Positions 10,416 to 18,385 of a stretch of DNA of 64,000 nucleotides are shown here, piece after piece. The translations under genes and the position numbers were made by a program. The notes below the pieces were generated by a model. It worked only from the letters and a program-made list of their open reading frames with translations. It was not told the DNA's origin and did no database searches. Numbering within the stretch: position 1 is the stretch's first letter; every line of letters starts with the position of its first letter. Origin of the DNA: Panacagrimonas sp965216805 (GTDB taxonomy: Bacteria; Pseudomonadota; Gammaproteobacteria; Nevskiales; Nevskiaceae); assembly GCF_965216805.1 (NCBI RefSeq), contig NZ_CBDCGN010000002.1:1550001-1614000 (forward strand), given 5' to 3'.

Positions 10416-10892
10416 ATGCGCCTGAATCCTCAAATCGTCGGAAACCTCGGCTTGTATTGGTGCTGCTACAAGCTTTCTCTCCTCGGTTGGAACGCTATGC
10501 CCACCGCTCGCAACGCGCGTGGCGTTGACATCATCGCGTACAGCAGCGATGCATCAAGATTCAAAGGCATTCAGGTCAAAGCGCTCAGTAAGCGCAATCC
10601 TGTCCCCCTCGGCAAAGACCTGGAAAAGTGCATGGGTGATTTCTGGGTCATCATCAACAAGGTGGCATCAGAGTCCCCTTCGGCTTTCATTCTCACGCCA
10701 GATGAAGTCAAGTCGAGCGCGCACCGAGGAGAGAAAGACGGCAAGGTTTCGTACTGGCTGCAGCCGAGTAGCTATGAGAAGCCAGAGTTCAAAGAGGCAT
10801 GGGGCCGCATTGGCCACGGCGGGCTTGATGCCCAACCATTGGCTCCACCCGACGTCCCTGCCGCCGCTTCGCGTCGCCAGGGCCGCGGGTGA
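10416..10892 (+). CDS. Cassette 1: hypothetical protein with PD-(D/E)XK-like pattern
   Basis: A 158-aa protein. The ATG lies 19 bp after the core site with AGGAAA upstream, as usual for cassette genes. The N-terminal half reads GNLGLYWCCYKLSLLGWNAM, PTARNARGVDIIAYSSD and GIQVKALSK. The D-x(n)-QxK arrangement after two helices resembles the PD-(D/E)XK nuclease/Holliday-resolvase fold. The end of the gene (from about residue 137) runs into the attC site and is unlikely to be structured. Function unknown; a nucleic-acid role is possible but unproven. Confidence 0.7.
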   Translation: MRLNPQIVGNLGLYWCCYKLSLLGWNAMPTARNARGVDIIAYSSDASRFKGIQVKALSKRNPVPLGKDLEKCMGDFWVIINKVASESPSAFILTPDEVKSSAHRGEKDGKVSYWLQPSSYEKPEFKEAWGRIGHGGLDAQPLAPPDVPAAASRRQGRG

Positions 10893-10907
10893 GCCGGGGC
10901 GTTGGAC
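10830..10907 (+). other. attC recombination site 1 (78 bp)
   Basis: Starts with inverse core GCCCAAC (10830-10836) and ends with core GTTGGAC (10901-10907). Inside, GGCTCcACCCG pairs with CGGGTGAGCC with one unpaired base, the extrahelical base typical of attC, and CCCTG pairs with CAGGG nearer the loop. The single strand would fold into the long hairpin recognised by integron integrases. Confidence 0.8.
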
Positions 10908-10917
10908 CTAAAAGCGA

Positions 10918-11202
10918 TCAGATCGTCGCGTCGCGATATGCCTTCAGCACTGCGTTCATTCTGGTCTGCCAGCCATCACCCTGCGCGCGGTACCACGCCA
11001 GTACTTCTGCATCTACACGCAGCGCAATTTGGGCTTTCTTTTCTCCAACAGCTTTCGGCGGGCGCCCGCGCTTCGCCCGGTATTCTTCGGCACCCTTATG
11101 CGGAGTCGCGCCATCCCAAACAGCCAGCACAGCTCTTCGGTCCTTGGCGTCGTAAGGCACGTCAGCCTTTGGGGTATGCACGGAAGTACGCTTCTTGTTC
11201 AT
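10918..11202 (-). CDS. brnA: Cassette 2: BrnA-family antitoxin
   Basis: A 94-aa protein. The C-terminal ribbon-helix-helix region (KRGRPPKAVGEKKAQIALRV, then DAEVLAWYRAQGDGWQTRMN) is characteristic of BrnA. BrnA neutralises the ribonuclease toxin BrnT and represses the operon. The gene starts inside the end of brnT, the usual toxin-first order of this system. It points against the cassette direction, so it must use its own promoter, which is common for TA cassettes. It is intact even though its toxin partner is frameshifted. Confidence 0.88.
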   Translation of the reverse strand: MNKKRTSVHTPKADVPYDAKDRRAVLAVWDGATPHKGAEEYRAKRGRPPKAVGEKKAQIALRVDAEVLAWYRAQGDGWQTRMNAVLKAYRDATI

Positions 11203-11439
11203 GGGGTTCTGCCTCTCTACATGAAATCATGCGGGGGCCGTCCTCTCGGTCGGTCCACACCAGCACCATAACTCTGCCGCTCAACCATCCCAGGCTCATC
11301 AAGCCTTTGTTCGCCATATGCTTCTCGCGTGTCTTCACGCGTCAGCATCGGTGCATCAAACACCGGCTCACACTCGGCCAAGTCAATGGCATGCTTACGC
11401 AAGTTCTTCTTGCGCTTGGGCGGGTCGTAGGTCATGGCC
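11162..11439 (-). pseudogene. brnT: Cassette 2: BrnT-family ribonuclease toxin, frameshifted
   Basis: The reading starts at 11439 (MTYDPPKRKKNLRKHAIDL) and follows BrnT as far as GEQRL at about 11301. One extra base at 11300 then shifts the frame. The next frame continues perfectly with MSLGWLSGRVMVLVWTDRED and the typical end MISCREAEPHEQEAYFRAYP, stopping at 11162. The unshifted frame gives an unrelated tail ending at 11217. The gene is therefore a recent pseudogene or carries a sequencing error. Intact BrnT is a RelE-fold RNase that arrests growth. Confidence 0.82.
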
Positions 11440-11475
11440 GTATTTATCGTATATGCGGTTATTCGGCACCGCAAG

Positions 11476-11536
11476 GTCCAACAACGCGTACAGCCGTCCG
11501 CGCCTTGCGGGGCCGCCGCTGAACCTGGTGTTAGGC
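11476..11536 (+). other. attC recombination site 2 (61 bp)
   Basis: Inverse core GTCCAAC (11476-11482) matches the core GTTGGAC that opens this same cassette at 10901. The site ends at core GTTAGGC (11530-11536). The interior can fold imperfectly (CAGC with GCTG, CGC with GCG). Short, like many attC sites of single-gene cassettes. Confidence 0.72.
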
Positions 11537-11579
11537 CTCAGATTCCATCCTGCGCGTGCTCTCTATCCTCGAACAATCC

Positions 11580-11987
11580 ATGAACGCCAACATGATCCGC
11601 TGGCTCGGCGAAGCAACAGTCGCCAGCGCAATGCCTTTCCCCGAGATCGTCGGCAAACTCATTTCTGAAGGCGTCGAGTACTACCATGTTGACTACGTGT
11701 TATCGCAGTTTTGCTTCTACGGCACTGCAGGCGGCGTAGTCGTTGTCCCGCTGCTCCTCGGCGCACCCAGGCCCATCGAACCTTTGCTGGACGAGGAAGC
11801 GCTACGGTCAGCCATCGTGGATAGTCAACAGAATGGTCAGAAGTTCAAGGACTTCTCGCGTCGCGCTGTGGAGTCGGGAGTAGCTGGGTACTTCGCATTC
11901 CTAAGCGGCAAACGTGTCATCTACTTCGGTCGCAAGGGCGATCAGCATGTTGAATGGTTCCCAGGTGCGAAGCCGGCTGAGGCCTGA
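11580..11987 (+). CDS. Cassette 3: DUF1398 (YbcV-like) protein
   Basis: A 135-aa protein from the ATG at 11580; a GTG at 11556 is in frame but less likely. It matches the DUF1398 pattern: MPFPEIVGKLISEGVEYYHV, then FKDFSRRAVESGVAGYFAF and the strongly conserved end VIYFGRKGDQHVEWFPG. Biochemical function of the family is unknown. The stop codon lies inside the inverse core of attC3. It is carried as a mobile cassette here. Confidence 0.8.
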   Translation: MNANMIRWLGEATVASAMPFPEIVGKLISEGVEYYHVDYVLSQFCFYGTAGGVVVVPLLLGAPRPIEPLLDEEALRSAIVDSQQNGQKFKDFSRRAVESGVAGYFAFLSGKRVIYFGRKGDQHVEWFPGAKPAEA

Positions 11988-12109
11988 CCCTTCGCTCGGC
12001 CGACCCGCTACGACAGCCAGTGCCTGGCCGCTCAAGGCAACAGTGGTCATCTTCCCTCCGCGGCTCAGCGGCTTCCGCTTCCGCGGGCGGCTCAGCTTGA
12101 TTGTTAGGC
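11982..12109 (+). other. attC recombination site 3 (128 bp)
   Basis: Begins with GCCTGAC (one mismatch to GCCTAAC) at 11982-11988 and ends with GTTAGGC at 12103-12109. The left flank CCTTCGCTCGGCCGACC and the right flank GGCGGCTCAGCTTGA look like the xanthomonad type of attC, with a long central region. The mismatch may lower its activity. Confidence 0.72.
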
Positions 12110-12133
12110 CCAAGAAAAAAAAGGAGCATCGCA

Positions 12134-12460
12134 ATGGCCAGGTATCTGATCTCGTTTCCGAGCGCCGCGATGGTCGTGCCGGACGGCGAGTTGGAGGCGG
12201 TGGGCCGCGCCGCGAACGACGTAGTTGAAGAAGCAAAGGCAGCTGGCGTCTATGTCTTCGCCTGCGGCATCAACGAAGATGTTCCGCCCGCGCTGGTCTC
12301 AGCAGACGGGGCTGTCTCCGCTGGTGGCTACCCGTGGGCGCCCCCGCTCAACGGCGGATTTACCGTGCTTGAGCTGCCCTCCCGCGAAGAAGCAGTAACG
12401 TGGGCCGCGCGCATCGCTAAAGCCTGTCGTTGCAGCCAAGAGCTGCGTGTCGTTGCTTGA
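12134..12460 (+). CDS. Cassette 4: YCII/DGPF-domain protein
   Basis: A 108-aa protein with a strong ribosome site (AAGGAG, 7 bases before the ATG). It has the YCII-related pattern: RYLISFPSAAMVVPDGELEA at the start, GINEDVPPALVSADGAVSAG and a turn with GGFTVLELPSREEAVTWAAR. The fold is a dimeric ferredoxin-like domain with no general enzymatic role known; relatives are often annotated as transcription initiation proteins or found next to ECF sigma factors. It starts 25 bp after the cassette core. Confidence 0.78.
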   Translation: MARYLISFPSAAMVVPDGELEAVGRAANDVVEEAKAAGVYVFACGINEDVPPALVSADGAVSAGGYPWAPPLNGGFTVLELPSREEAVTWAARIAKACRCSQELRVVA

Positions 12461-12491
12461 TGCGCAATCTTGAAGGCAGCAGGGTGTGCGG

Positions 12492-12535
12492 GCCTGACCT
12501 GCTGGCCGTTCCTCGGACCGTTTGAGGCTTAAGAT
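12492..12535 (+). other. Degenerate terminal attC site
   Basis: GCCTGAC at 12492-12498 could be the inverse core of cassette 4 (whose core is GTTAGGC). The expected core at the right end is only hinted at by GTTTGAGGC, which has two extra bases. No good hairpin is seen. It may mark the decayed right end of the array, about 80 bp before dapB. Confidence 0.4.
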
Positions 12536-12613
12536 TCCAGCTCAATAATGTCGTTCGCCTCCGATCGTCGTCGTCAAACGACTCGGCACCCGAATCTGCA
12601 AGGATCGCGCATC

Positions 12614-13417
12614 ATGAATTCCACACGTATCGCCGTGCTCGGCGCCGCCGGGCGCATGGGCCGTGCCGTCATCCAGGCGGCTGCCACGGCCGGATTGCCG
12701 CTGGGCGCCGCTTTCGAACGCGTGGGGGCCGCGGAATTGCAGCGCGATGCTGGTGAACTGGCCGGTCTGGAAACAGCCGGCGTGCGGATCGGCAGCGACG
12801 TGCGCGCGGCGCTGGCGGACTTCGACGTGCTGGTCGACTTCACGCGTCCGGAGGGCACGCTGGCCGCGCTGGAGGCCTGCGTGGAGGGCGGTCGTGGCAT
12901 GGTCATCGGCACCACCGGGTTCAGCGCCGAGCAGCAGGCCGCCATCGAGGCGGCCGCGCAGCGCATCCCCATCGTCAAGGCCGGCAACTTCAGCCTGGGC
13001 GTCAACCTGTGCCTGCACCTGCTGGAACAGGCCGCCGCCGCGCTGGGCGAGGACTTCGACGTCGAGATTGTCGAGGCACACCACAAGCACAAGGTCGACG
13101 CGCCCAGCGGCACTGCGCTGATGATGGGTGAGGCGGTGGCCCGGGGTGCCGGCAAGGTTCTGGCCGAACATGCCGTGTACGAACGCTACGGTCACACCGG
13201 TGCACGTTCGCGCGGGGCCATCGGCTTCTCTACCGTGCGCGGCGGCGATGTGGTGGGCGATCACACCGTGATGTTCCTGGGCGAAGGTGAGCGCGTGGAG
13301 ATCACCCACAAGGCCAGCTCGCGTCTCAACTTTGCCAATGGCGCGGTGCGCGCGGCGCGCTGGCTGCAGGGCCGGGCGCCCGGTCTTTACAGCATGCGGG
13401 ACGTGATCGGTGGCTGA
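12614..13417 (+). CDS. dapB: 4-hydroxy-tetrahydrodipicolinate reductase
   Basis: A 267-aa DapB. The nucleotide-binding motif is VLGAAGRMG and the catalytic signature is EAHHKHKVDAPSGTAL, with the proton-donor His and the Lys. It makes tetrahydrodipicolinate with NAD(P)H in the diaminopimelate/lysine pathway in the cytoplasm. The ATG at 12614 has AAGGA upstream. It is the first conserved housekeeping gene after the integron array, whose cassettes read in the same direction and could in principle be read through into it. Confidence 0.97.
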   Translation: MNSTRIAVLGAAGRMGRAVIQAAATAGLPLGAAFERVGAAELQRDAGELAGLETAGVRIGSDVRAALADFDVLVDFTRPEGTLAALEACVEGGRGMVIGTTGFSAEQQAAIEAAAQRIPIVKAGNFSLGVNLCLHLLEQAAAALGEDFDVEIVEAHHKHKVDAPSGTALMMGEAVARGAGKVLAEHAVYERYGHTGARSRGAIGFSTVRGGDVVGDHTVMFLGEGERVEITHKASSRLNFANGAVRAARWLQGRAPGLYSMRDVIGG

Positions 13418-13465
13418 GTGGTTGTGGTCGCGCCGCGGCGCACTGCGGCGTCCGGAGCAGGCCGT

Positions 13466-14806
13466 ATGAAAGCGATCCTACTGAAGCTGATTGATCAGAT
13501 TCGCACGAGCTTCTGGTTTCTGCCGTCGCTGATGGCGATGTTCGCAGTGGCGCTTGCGTTCGGCATGGTCGCGCTCGACCAGCACTTCCGGCACGGCGAC
13601 GAACTGCGTGCACTCGCCTGGGCTTACGGCGGTGGCGCGGAAAGCGCGAGCGCGGTGATGCAGACCATTGCGGGCTCGATGATCACCATTGCCGGGGTGG
13701 TGTTCTCGCTGACCTTGGTCGCCTTGTCGCTGGCGTCATCGCAGTTCGGACCGCGACTGCTGCGCAATTTCATGCGCGACTCCACCAATCAGGTCGTGCT
13801 GGGCACCTTTGTCGCCACGTTCCTGTACTGCCTGCTGGTACTGCGCGCGATCCGCTACACGGGTGATCAGCCCTTCGTGCCGCATCTTTCCGTCACCCTG
13901 GGGGTTGCGTTCGCGCTGGCCAGTCTGTGGGTGCTGATCTACTTCATCCATCACGTTTCGGTGTCGATTCAGGCCGACGAAATCATCGCCAGAATCGCCA
14001 AGGAAATGGCGGGAAGTATTGAACGGGTATTTCCGCAGCAACTGGGAGAGGCTTCGCCTGCGGGCGTACAGCGGCCCGCCGGCTTCGACGCTGAGGCGGT
14101 CGCAGTCGCCGCGGACGGGGACGGATACCTGCAGATCATCAACGCCGACGAGCTGCTGTCGCTGGCAACCAATCATGACGCGGTGCTGGAGATCCAGCGG
14201 CGCCCGGGACACTACGTGGTGCGTGGCGAGCCGCTGATCAAGTGGTGGCCAGGGCGACGCGTGGACCACGAACTCGCCCGCCGGATCAACTCTGCATTCG
14301 TGCTCGGCACCCAGCGCACGCCCACGCAGGACTTTGAGTACTCGCTGTTGCAGCTCGTCGAGGTCGCGGTGCGCGCGCTGTCACCCGGCGTCAACGATCC
14401 GTTCACCGCCATCCGCTGCATTGACCGGCTGGGCTCGGCGCTGTGCTGTCTGTCGCAGCGCGAAATGCCGAGCCCTTATCGAATGGATGATCAGCAGCAT
14501 CTGCGCATCATTGCCCCCACGATTGGGTTTTCGGAGATGCTCGATGCAGCTTTCAACCAGATCCGCCAGAACGCGCGCGCCAATGCCGCGGTGAGCATCC
14601 GGCTGCTGGAAATGCTGGCGATCATCGCTCGCGCGGCCGACCGCTCCGAGGACCTCGCGGCGATACGTCGGCATGCCGACATGGTGCACGCCGGCGCCAA
14701 CGAGGCGCTGCCGGAGGCCGGCGACCGCGCCGACGTCCATCAGCGCTTTCAAGGCGTCTGTGAGTCCATCAGCCAGCGCGGCGACCGCCTGCGTGCGGCT
14801 AGCTGA
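13466..14806 (+). CDS. DUF2254 predicted membrane protein
   Basis: A 446-aa protein. Four hydrophobic segments lie in the N-terminal 180 residues (for example FLPSLMAMFAVALAFGMVAL, ITIAGVVFSLTLVALSLASS and VTLGVAFALASLWVLIYF). A soluble C-terminal region follows, with the DUF2254 feature RALSPGVNDPFTAIRCIDRL. The ATG at 13466 is supported by GGAG about 9 bases upstream; an earlier GTG directly after the dapB stop is possible. The role of the family is unknown. Confidence 0.85.
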   Translation: MKAILLKLIDQIRTSFWFLPSLMAMFAVALAFGMVALDQHFRHGDELRALAWAYGGGAESASAVMQTIAGSMITIAGVVFSLTLVALSLASSQFGPRLLRNFMRDSTNQVVLGTFVATFLYCLLVLRAIRYTGDQPFVPHLSVTLGVAFALASLWVLIYFIHHVSVSIQADEIIARIAKEMAGSIERVFPQQLGEASPAGVQRPAGFDAEAVAVAADGDGYLQIINADELLSLATNHDAVLEIQRRPGHYVVRGEPLIKWWPGRRVDHELARRINSAFVLGTQRTPTQDFEYSLLQLVEVAVRALSPGVNDPFTAIRCIDRLGSALCCLSQREMPSPYRMDDQQHLRIIAPTIGFSEMLDAAFNQIRQNARANAAVSIRLLEMLAIIARAADRSEDLAAIRRHADMVHAGANEALPEAGDRADVHQRFQGVCESISQRGDRLRAAS

Positions 14807-14908
14807 GAAATCACGGCAGCTCAGATTCGAGCGGATGTCTGCCCAGTTTGACCCCGAATCCCCGACGCACCCGTTCACACCGACACCCCAGACCCAAGGA
14901 GTGTGTCG

Positions 14909-16690
14909 ATGCGTACCCTCATCCTTTTCTCGAGCGTGCTGCTCAGTGCAGTCACGCTGTTGTCGGCCTGCAGCCAGACCGCGTCCCGCGCGCCCACGAC
15001 CGCGACGGTCGTGGAGCCCGCCCCGGTCCTGGCTGAACCGGCCGGACCCCAGCCGGCGGAACCCGAGGCACCGGATCTGCCGCTGCGCGACGCGTCGCGC
15101 GACATGACCCGCAAGCTCGAGGTGCAGCAGCGCAGCCAGGAGGTGGAGATGCGGCGCATGGTGAAGCCGGCGCCGTCCAGCGCCGGCATGGCGTATTACG
15201 CGCCACCGCCGCCACCGCCGGTTTTCGTCCAGCCCGAGAACCGCGACAACTACGCCAGCCTTGACCGCAACGCGGTGCAGCGCGTGGCCGAGAACCCGGT
15301 GTCCACTTTCAGCGTGGACGTGGACACCGGCAGCTATGCCAACGTGCGGCGTTACCTGACCCAAGGCCAGTTGCCGCCGCGCGACGCCGTGCGGGTAGAA
15401 GAGTTCATCAACAACTTCGACTACGGCTACAGCGCGCCGCGTGATCGCGACCAGCCGTTTGCGGTGCTGACCGAGATCGCGCCCACGCCGTGGAACGACA
15501 AGACCCACCTGCTGCGGGTCGGCCTCCAGGGCTGGAAGCCGCAGACCCGACCGGTCGGCACCAACCTGGTGTTTCTGGTCGACGTGTCCGGCTCCATGCT
15601 CGACGCCGACAAGCTGCCGCTGGTGAAGACCGCGCTGAAGATGCTGCTGGAAGACCTGAGCGCGCGCGACCGCATCAGCCTGGTGGTCTACGCCGGGGCT
15701 TCGGGTGTGGTGCTGGAGCCCACGCCGGGCGATCAGCGCCAGCACATCGCGGCGGCGCTGGACCGGCTGGAGGCCGGTGGTTCCACCAACGGCGGCGCGG
15801 GCATTCAGCTCGCGTATGCGATGGCCCGTCAGGGCTGGATCGAAGGCGGTGTCAACCGCGTGCTGCTGGCCACCGATGGCGACTTCAATGTCGGCACCAC
15901 GCGCTTCGAGACCCTGCTGGACCTGGTCAGGGAACAGCGGCGCAGCGGCATTGCGCTGACCACCCTGGGCTTCGGCCAGGGCAATTACAACGATCATCTG
16001 ATGGAGCAGCTGGCCAACGTCGGCGACGGCAATCATGCCTACATCGATTCAGCGCAGGAGGCGCACAAGGTGCTGGTGCGCCAGCGCGAGGCGACGCTCA
16101 CCACCATCGCGCGTGACGTCAAGATCCAGATCGAGTTCAACCCGGCCGCGGTCGCCGAGTACCGCCTGATCGGCTACGAGAACCGTGCGCTGGCGCGCGA
16201 GGACTTTGCGAATGACGCGGTGGATGCCGGCGAGATCGGCGCAGGTCACACCGTTACCGCGCTCTACGAGATCGCCTTGGCCGGCTCGGGCGGCGAGAAG
16301 ATTCCGGCCTTGCGCTATGGCGCCGAGTCGGCGGCGGACTCGCGAACGCAGGAGCTGGCGCACCTGCGCCTGCGCTACAAGCGCCCCGAGGATGGCGCCG
16401 ACGCCGCCAGCCGACTGATCGAGCGTGCGCTGAGCCGCCGCGAAATCCTGCAGCGCCCGGAGCAGATGAGCGACAGCCTGCGCCTGGCCGCCGCGGTGGC
16501 CGCCTTTGGCCAGCGTCTGGCGGGGGACGTGAACCTGGGGGCCTTCGACTACACTCGGATCGAGCAACTGGCGGCGTCGGTCGGCGACGATCCCTACGGT
16601 GACCGCGCCGGATTCCGCCAGTTGCTGCGCACGGCCAAGGCCCTGTCGGTGCAGGCCGGTGTGGACGCGGTGACACCCATCGGAGGGTAG
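14909..16690 (+). CDS. VWA-domain lipoprotein (YfbK-like)
   Basis: A 593-aa protein. The signal peptide ends in a lipobox (TLLSACSQ), so it is a membrane-anchored lipoprotein. A proline-rich linker with PPPPPPVF precedes the YfbK N-terminal domain (NPVSTFSVDVDTGSYANVRR). The von Willebrand A domain follows with a metal-ion-dependent adhesion site (DVSGSM near residue 230, then TDGDFN). The C-terminal part matches the DUF3520-type ending (ALSVQAGVDAVTPIGG). AAGGAG precedes the ATG at 14909. It is followed by an ECF sigma factor gene and a likely anti-sigma gene, suggesting a surface-associated stress module; the partner is unknown. Confidence 0.88.
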   Translation: MRTLILFSSVLLSAVTLLSACSQTASRAPTTATVVEPAPVLAEPAGPQPAEPEAPDLPLRDASRDMTRKLEVQQRSQEVEMRRMVKPAPSSAGMAYYAPPPPPPVFVQPENRDNYASLDRNAVQRVAENPVSTFSVDVDTGSYANVRRYLTQGQLPPRDAVRVEEFINNFDYGYSAPRDRDQPFAVLTEIAPTPWNDKTHLLRVGLQGWKPQTRPVGTNLVFLVDVSGSMLDADKLPLVKTALKMLLEDLSARDRISLVVYAGASGVVLEPTPGDQRQHIAAALDRLEAGGSTNGGAGIQLAYAMARQGWIEGGVNRVLLATDGDFNVGTTRFETLLDLVREQRRSGIALTTLGFGQGNYNDHLMEQLANVGDGNHAYIDSAQEAHKVLVRQREATLTTIARDVKIQIEFNPAAVAEYRLIGYENRALAREDFANDAVDAGEIGAGHTVTALYEIALAGSGGEKIPALRYGAESAADSRTQELAHLRLRYKRPEDGADAASRLIERALSRREILQRPEQMSDSLRLAAAVAAFGQRLAGDVNLGAFDYTRIEQLAASVGDDPYGDRAGFRQLLRTAKALSVQAGVDAVTPIGG

Positions 16691-16759
16691 TGTCTGGAGG
16701 CAACGCTCGCGACGGCGGCACCGGTCGAGCACCGGGACGAGATCGCCGACGAACAGCTC

Positions 16760-17278
16760 ATGCAGCGCTACCAGCGCGGGGACGCGGCCGCCTTCGAGAC
16801 CTTGTATCGAAGGCACCGCGACCCCGTGTACCGCTATCTGCTGCGTGGCATCTCCGATCGGGAGCGTGCGCAGGAATTGTTCCAGGAGGTGTGGGGCTCG
16901 GTGGTACGCGCGCGCGCCAGTTGGGAACCGCGCGCCAAGTTCACCACCTGGTTGTATCGCCTGGCGCACAACCGGCTGGTGGACGAATACCGCGCCGCGC
17001 GTCTGCCCACCGATACCCTGGACGACGAACTGGCCGTGGCCGCGCCCGAGCATCTGCAGCCCGAATCCGCCGTGTCCGGCCAGCAGCGCTTGCACCGCGT
17101 GCTGCAGGCGGTGCAGGGCTTGCCGCCGGAGCAGCGCCAGGCCTTTCTGCTCAAGGAAGAAGGCGGCATGAGCCTGGAACAGATCGGTGAGGTCACCGGC
17201 GTCGGGCGCGAAACCGTCAAGAGCCGGCTGCGTTACGCGCTGGCCAAGCTGCGGCTGGAGTTGAGCGATGTCCTCTGA
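16760..17278 (+). CDS. ECF-subfamily RNA polymerase sigma factor
   Basis: About 172 aa. Region 2 is visible as MQRYQRGDAAAFETLYRRH, then RERAQELFQEVWGSVVR and FTTWLYRLAHNRLVDEYR. Region 4 reads LPPEQRQAFLLKEEGGMSLE, then TVKSRLRYALAKLR. Homology suggests the protein starts some residues earlier (ADEQLMQRY), but upstream of the ATG at 16760 the frame holds no ATG, GTG or TTG back to the VWA stop at 16690; only CTG at 16694 is possible. A GGAGG at 16696-16700 has no ordinary start codon at the right distance. Its 3' end overlaps the next gene by 11 bp. Confidence 0.88.
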   Translation: MQRYQRGDAAAFETLYRRHRDPVYRYLLRGISDRERAQELFQEVWGSVVRARASWEPRAKFTTWLYRLAHNRLVDEYRAARLPTDTLDDELAVAAPEHLQPESAVSGQQRLHRVLQAVQGLPPEQRQAFLLKEEGGMSLEQIGEVTGVGRETVKSRLRYALAKLRLELSDVL

Positions 17279-18239
17279 TCCGTTCTCTGATCGGCGCCCC
17301 GACGATCGCGAGCTGGAGGATTTCCTGGCCGGCCGCCATCCGCTGAGCCGCGCCTATCGCGACGCGGCTCAGCAGGAAGGCGCTCCACCCGAACTGGATG
17401 CCGACATCCTGGCCGCCGCCCGTGACGCCGCGCGCCAGCCGATTCCGCGGCGCCGTCCGCGTTGGCTGCAGCCGATGGCATTTGCCGCGACCTTGGCCCT
17501 GGGCGTGGCGGTGTTGCTGCAACTGCGCCACGAACCCGCGGTACAAGCGCCGCTGGAGGTGTCCGTACGCGCGCCGGCCTCAAACCCAGAGGCGGCGAAG
17601 CCTCTGGCTGCGCCATTGCCGCAAACACCCGCATCGGAGCGCAGGGACGGGGCCGAGCAGCCAGCGCCCAAGGCCGAAGACGAAGAGGTCAGCGGTGACG
17701 CGCCATTGCGCCGACCGCAGGTCGCAGGTGGCGCCTCCGTGCCGCCCATAGGTGCGCCGTCATCTGCTCCGGCCGCCGCCGGTGCGCCGGTTCCCGCGCC
17801 TTCGGGCGACGCTGCGCCCGATCCTGCCGCGCCGCCGCCACCGCCAGCCGCCGAAGCGTCGGAGTCGGAAGCGCGACGATATTCGGCGGTGCCCGCGCCA
17901 GACTCGGCGCAGAAGGCCGAGCGCGAGCTGATGCAATCGCGAGGCGAAGACGCGTCGCGTGCCCGCAGGCGGGTGCAGGCGGAGTCGGCGGCAAAGGCGA
18001 GTCCTGAACCGCCGGCCTCGTCGGGCGTCGACGGCCAGCTTGGAGCAGCCGCACAGGACGAGTTCGAACCGGGTTCGCCGCAGGACTGGTTCGCGCGCAT
18101 CCGCGCACGCTTGCGCGAGGACGACCCAAGCGCTGCGCATGCCCTGCTGCAGGATTTTCGCAAGGCCTATCCCGAAGAGGCGCTGCCGTCGGATCTGGAA
18201 GCGCTGGACCGCCAGCGGTCGAGCGACCCGCCGGACTGA
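17268..18239 (+). CDS. Membrane protein, probable anti-sigma factor
   Basis: A 323-aa protein whose start overlaps the sigma-factor gene. A cytoplasmic N-terminal stretch of about 65 residues is followed by one membrane segment (WLQPMAFAATLALGVAVLLQ). A long region rich in Ala, Pro, Ser and Glu follows, ending in a small domain (PQDWFARIRARLREDDPSAA, then LLQDFRKAYPEEALP). The layout fits a transmembrane anti-sigma factor, but no ZAS zinc motif is seen, so the call rests on topology and position. Confidence 0.65.
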   Translation: MSSDPFSDRRPDDRELEDFLAGRHPLSRAYRDAAQQEGAPPELDADILAAARDAARQPIPRRRPRWLQPMAFAATLALGVAVLLQLRHEPAVQAPLEVSVRAPASNPEAAKPLAAPLPQTPASERRDGAEQPAPKAEDEEVSGDAPLRRPQVAGGASVPPIGAPSSAPAAAGAPVPAPSGDAAPDPAAPPPPPAAEASESEARRYSAVPAPDSAQKAERELMQSRGEDASRARRRVQAESAAKASPEPPASSGVDGQLGAAAQDEFEPGSPQDWFARIRARLREDDPSAAHALLQDFRKAYPEEALPSDLEALDRQRSSDPPD

Positions 18240-18385
18240 ACCGCTGCGGCGTTCAGGGTTGCAGCGACTGCCGGCAGAATCGACCGCTGCCTTGGCATAC
18301 GCTTTTGTGGCGACGTCAGGCCCAAGGCTGGCGTCGGTGCGCTTTGTCGCGAGTGGCGATCAGACTGATCGCTGCACCGGTCGTG

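Larger units (their letters stand above)
10397..12540 (+). other. Remnant integron gene-cassette array (four cassettes)
   Basis: Core sites of the form GTTRRRY occur at 10397 (GTTGGGC), 10901 (GTTGGAC), 11530 (GTTAGGC) and 12103 (GTTAGGC). Each is followed by a gene and then by the matching inverse core: GCCCAAC at 10830, GTCCAAC at 11476, and GCCTGAC (one change) at 11982 and 12492. Core and inverse core pair within each cassette rather than between neighbours, exactly as expected for inserted circles. The array lies between the ruined integrase and dapB. With no integrase it is probably frozen unless supplied in trans. Confidence 0.8.

Noticed and set aside
14381..16036. 551-codon antisense open frame
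   Set aside because: It overlaps the DUF2254 and VWA genes on the other strand, has no family features, and long antisense frames are common at this GC content.
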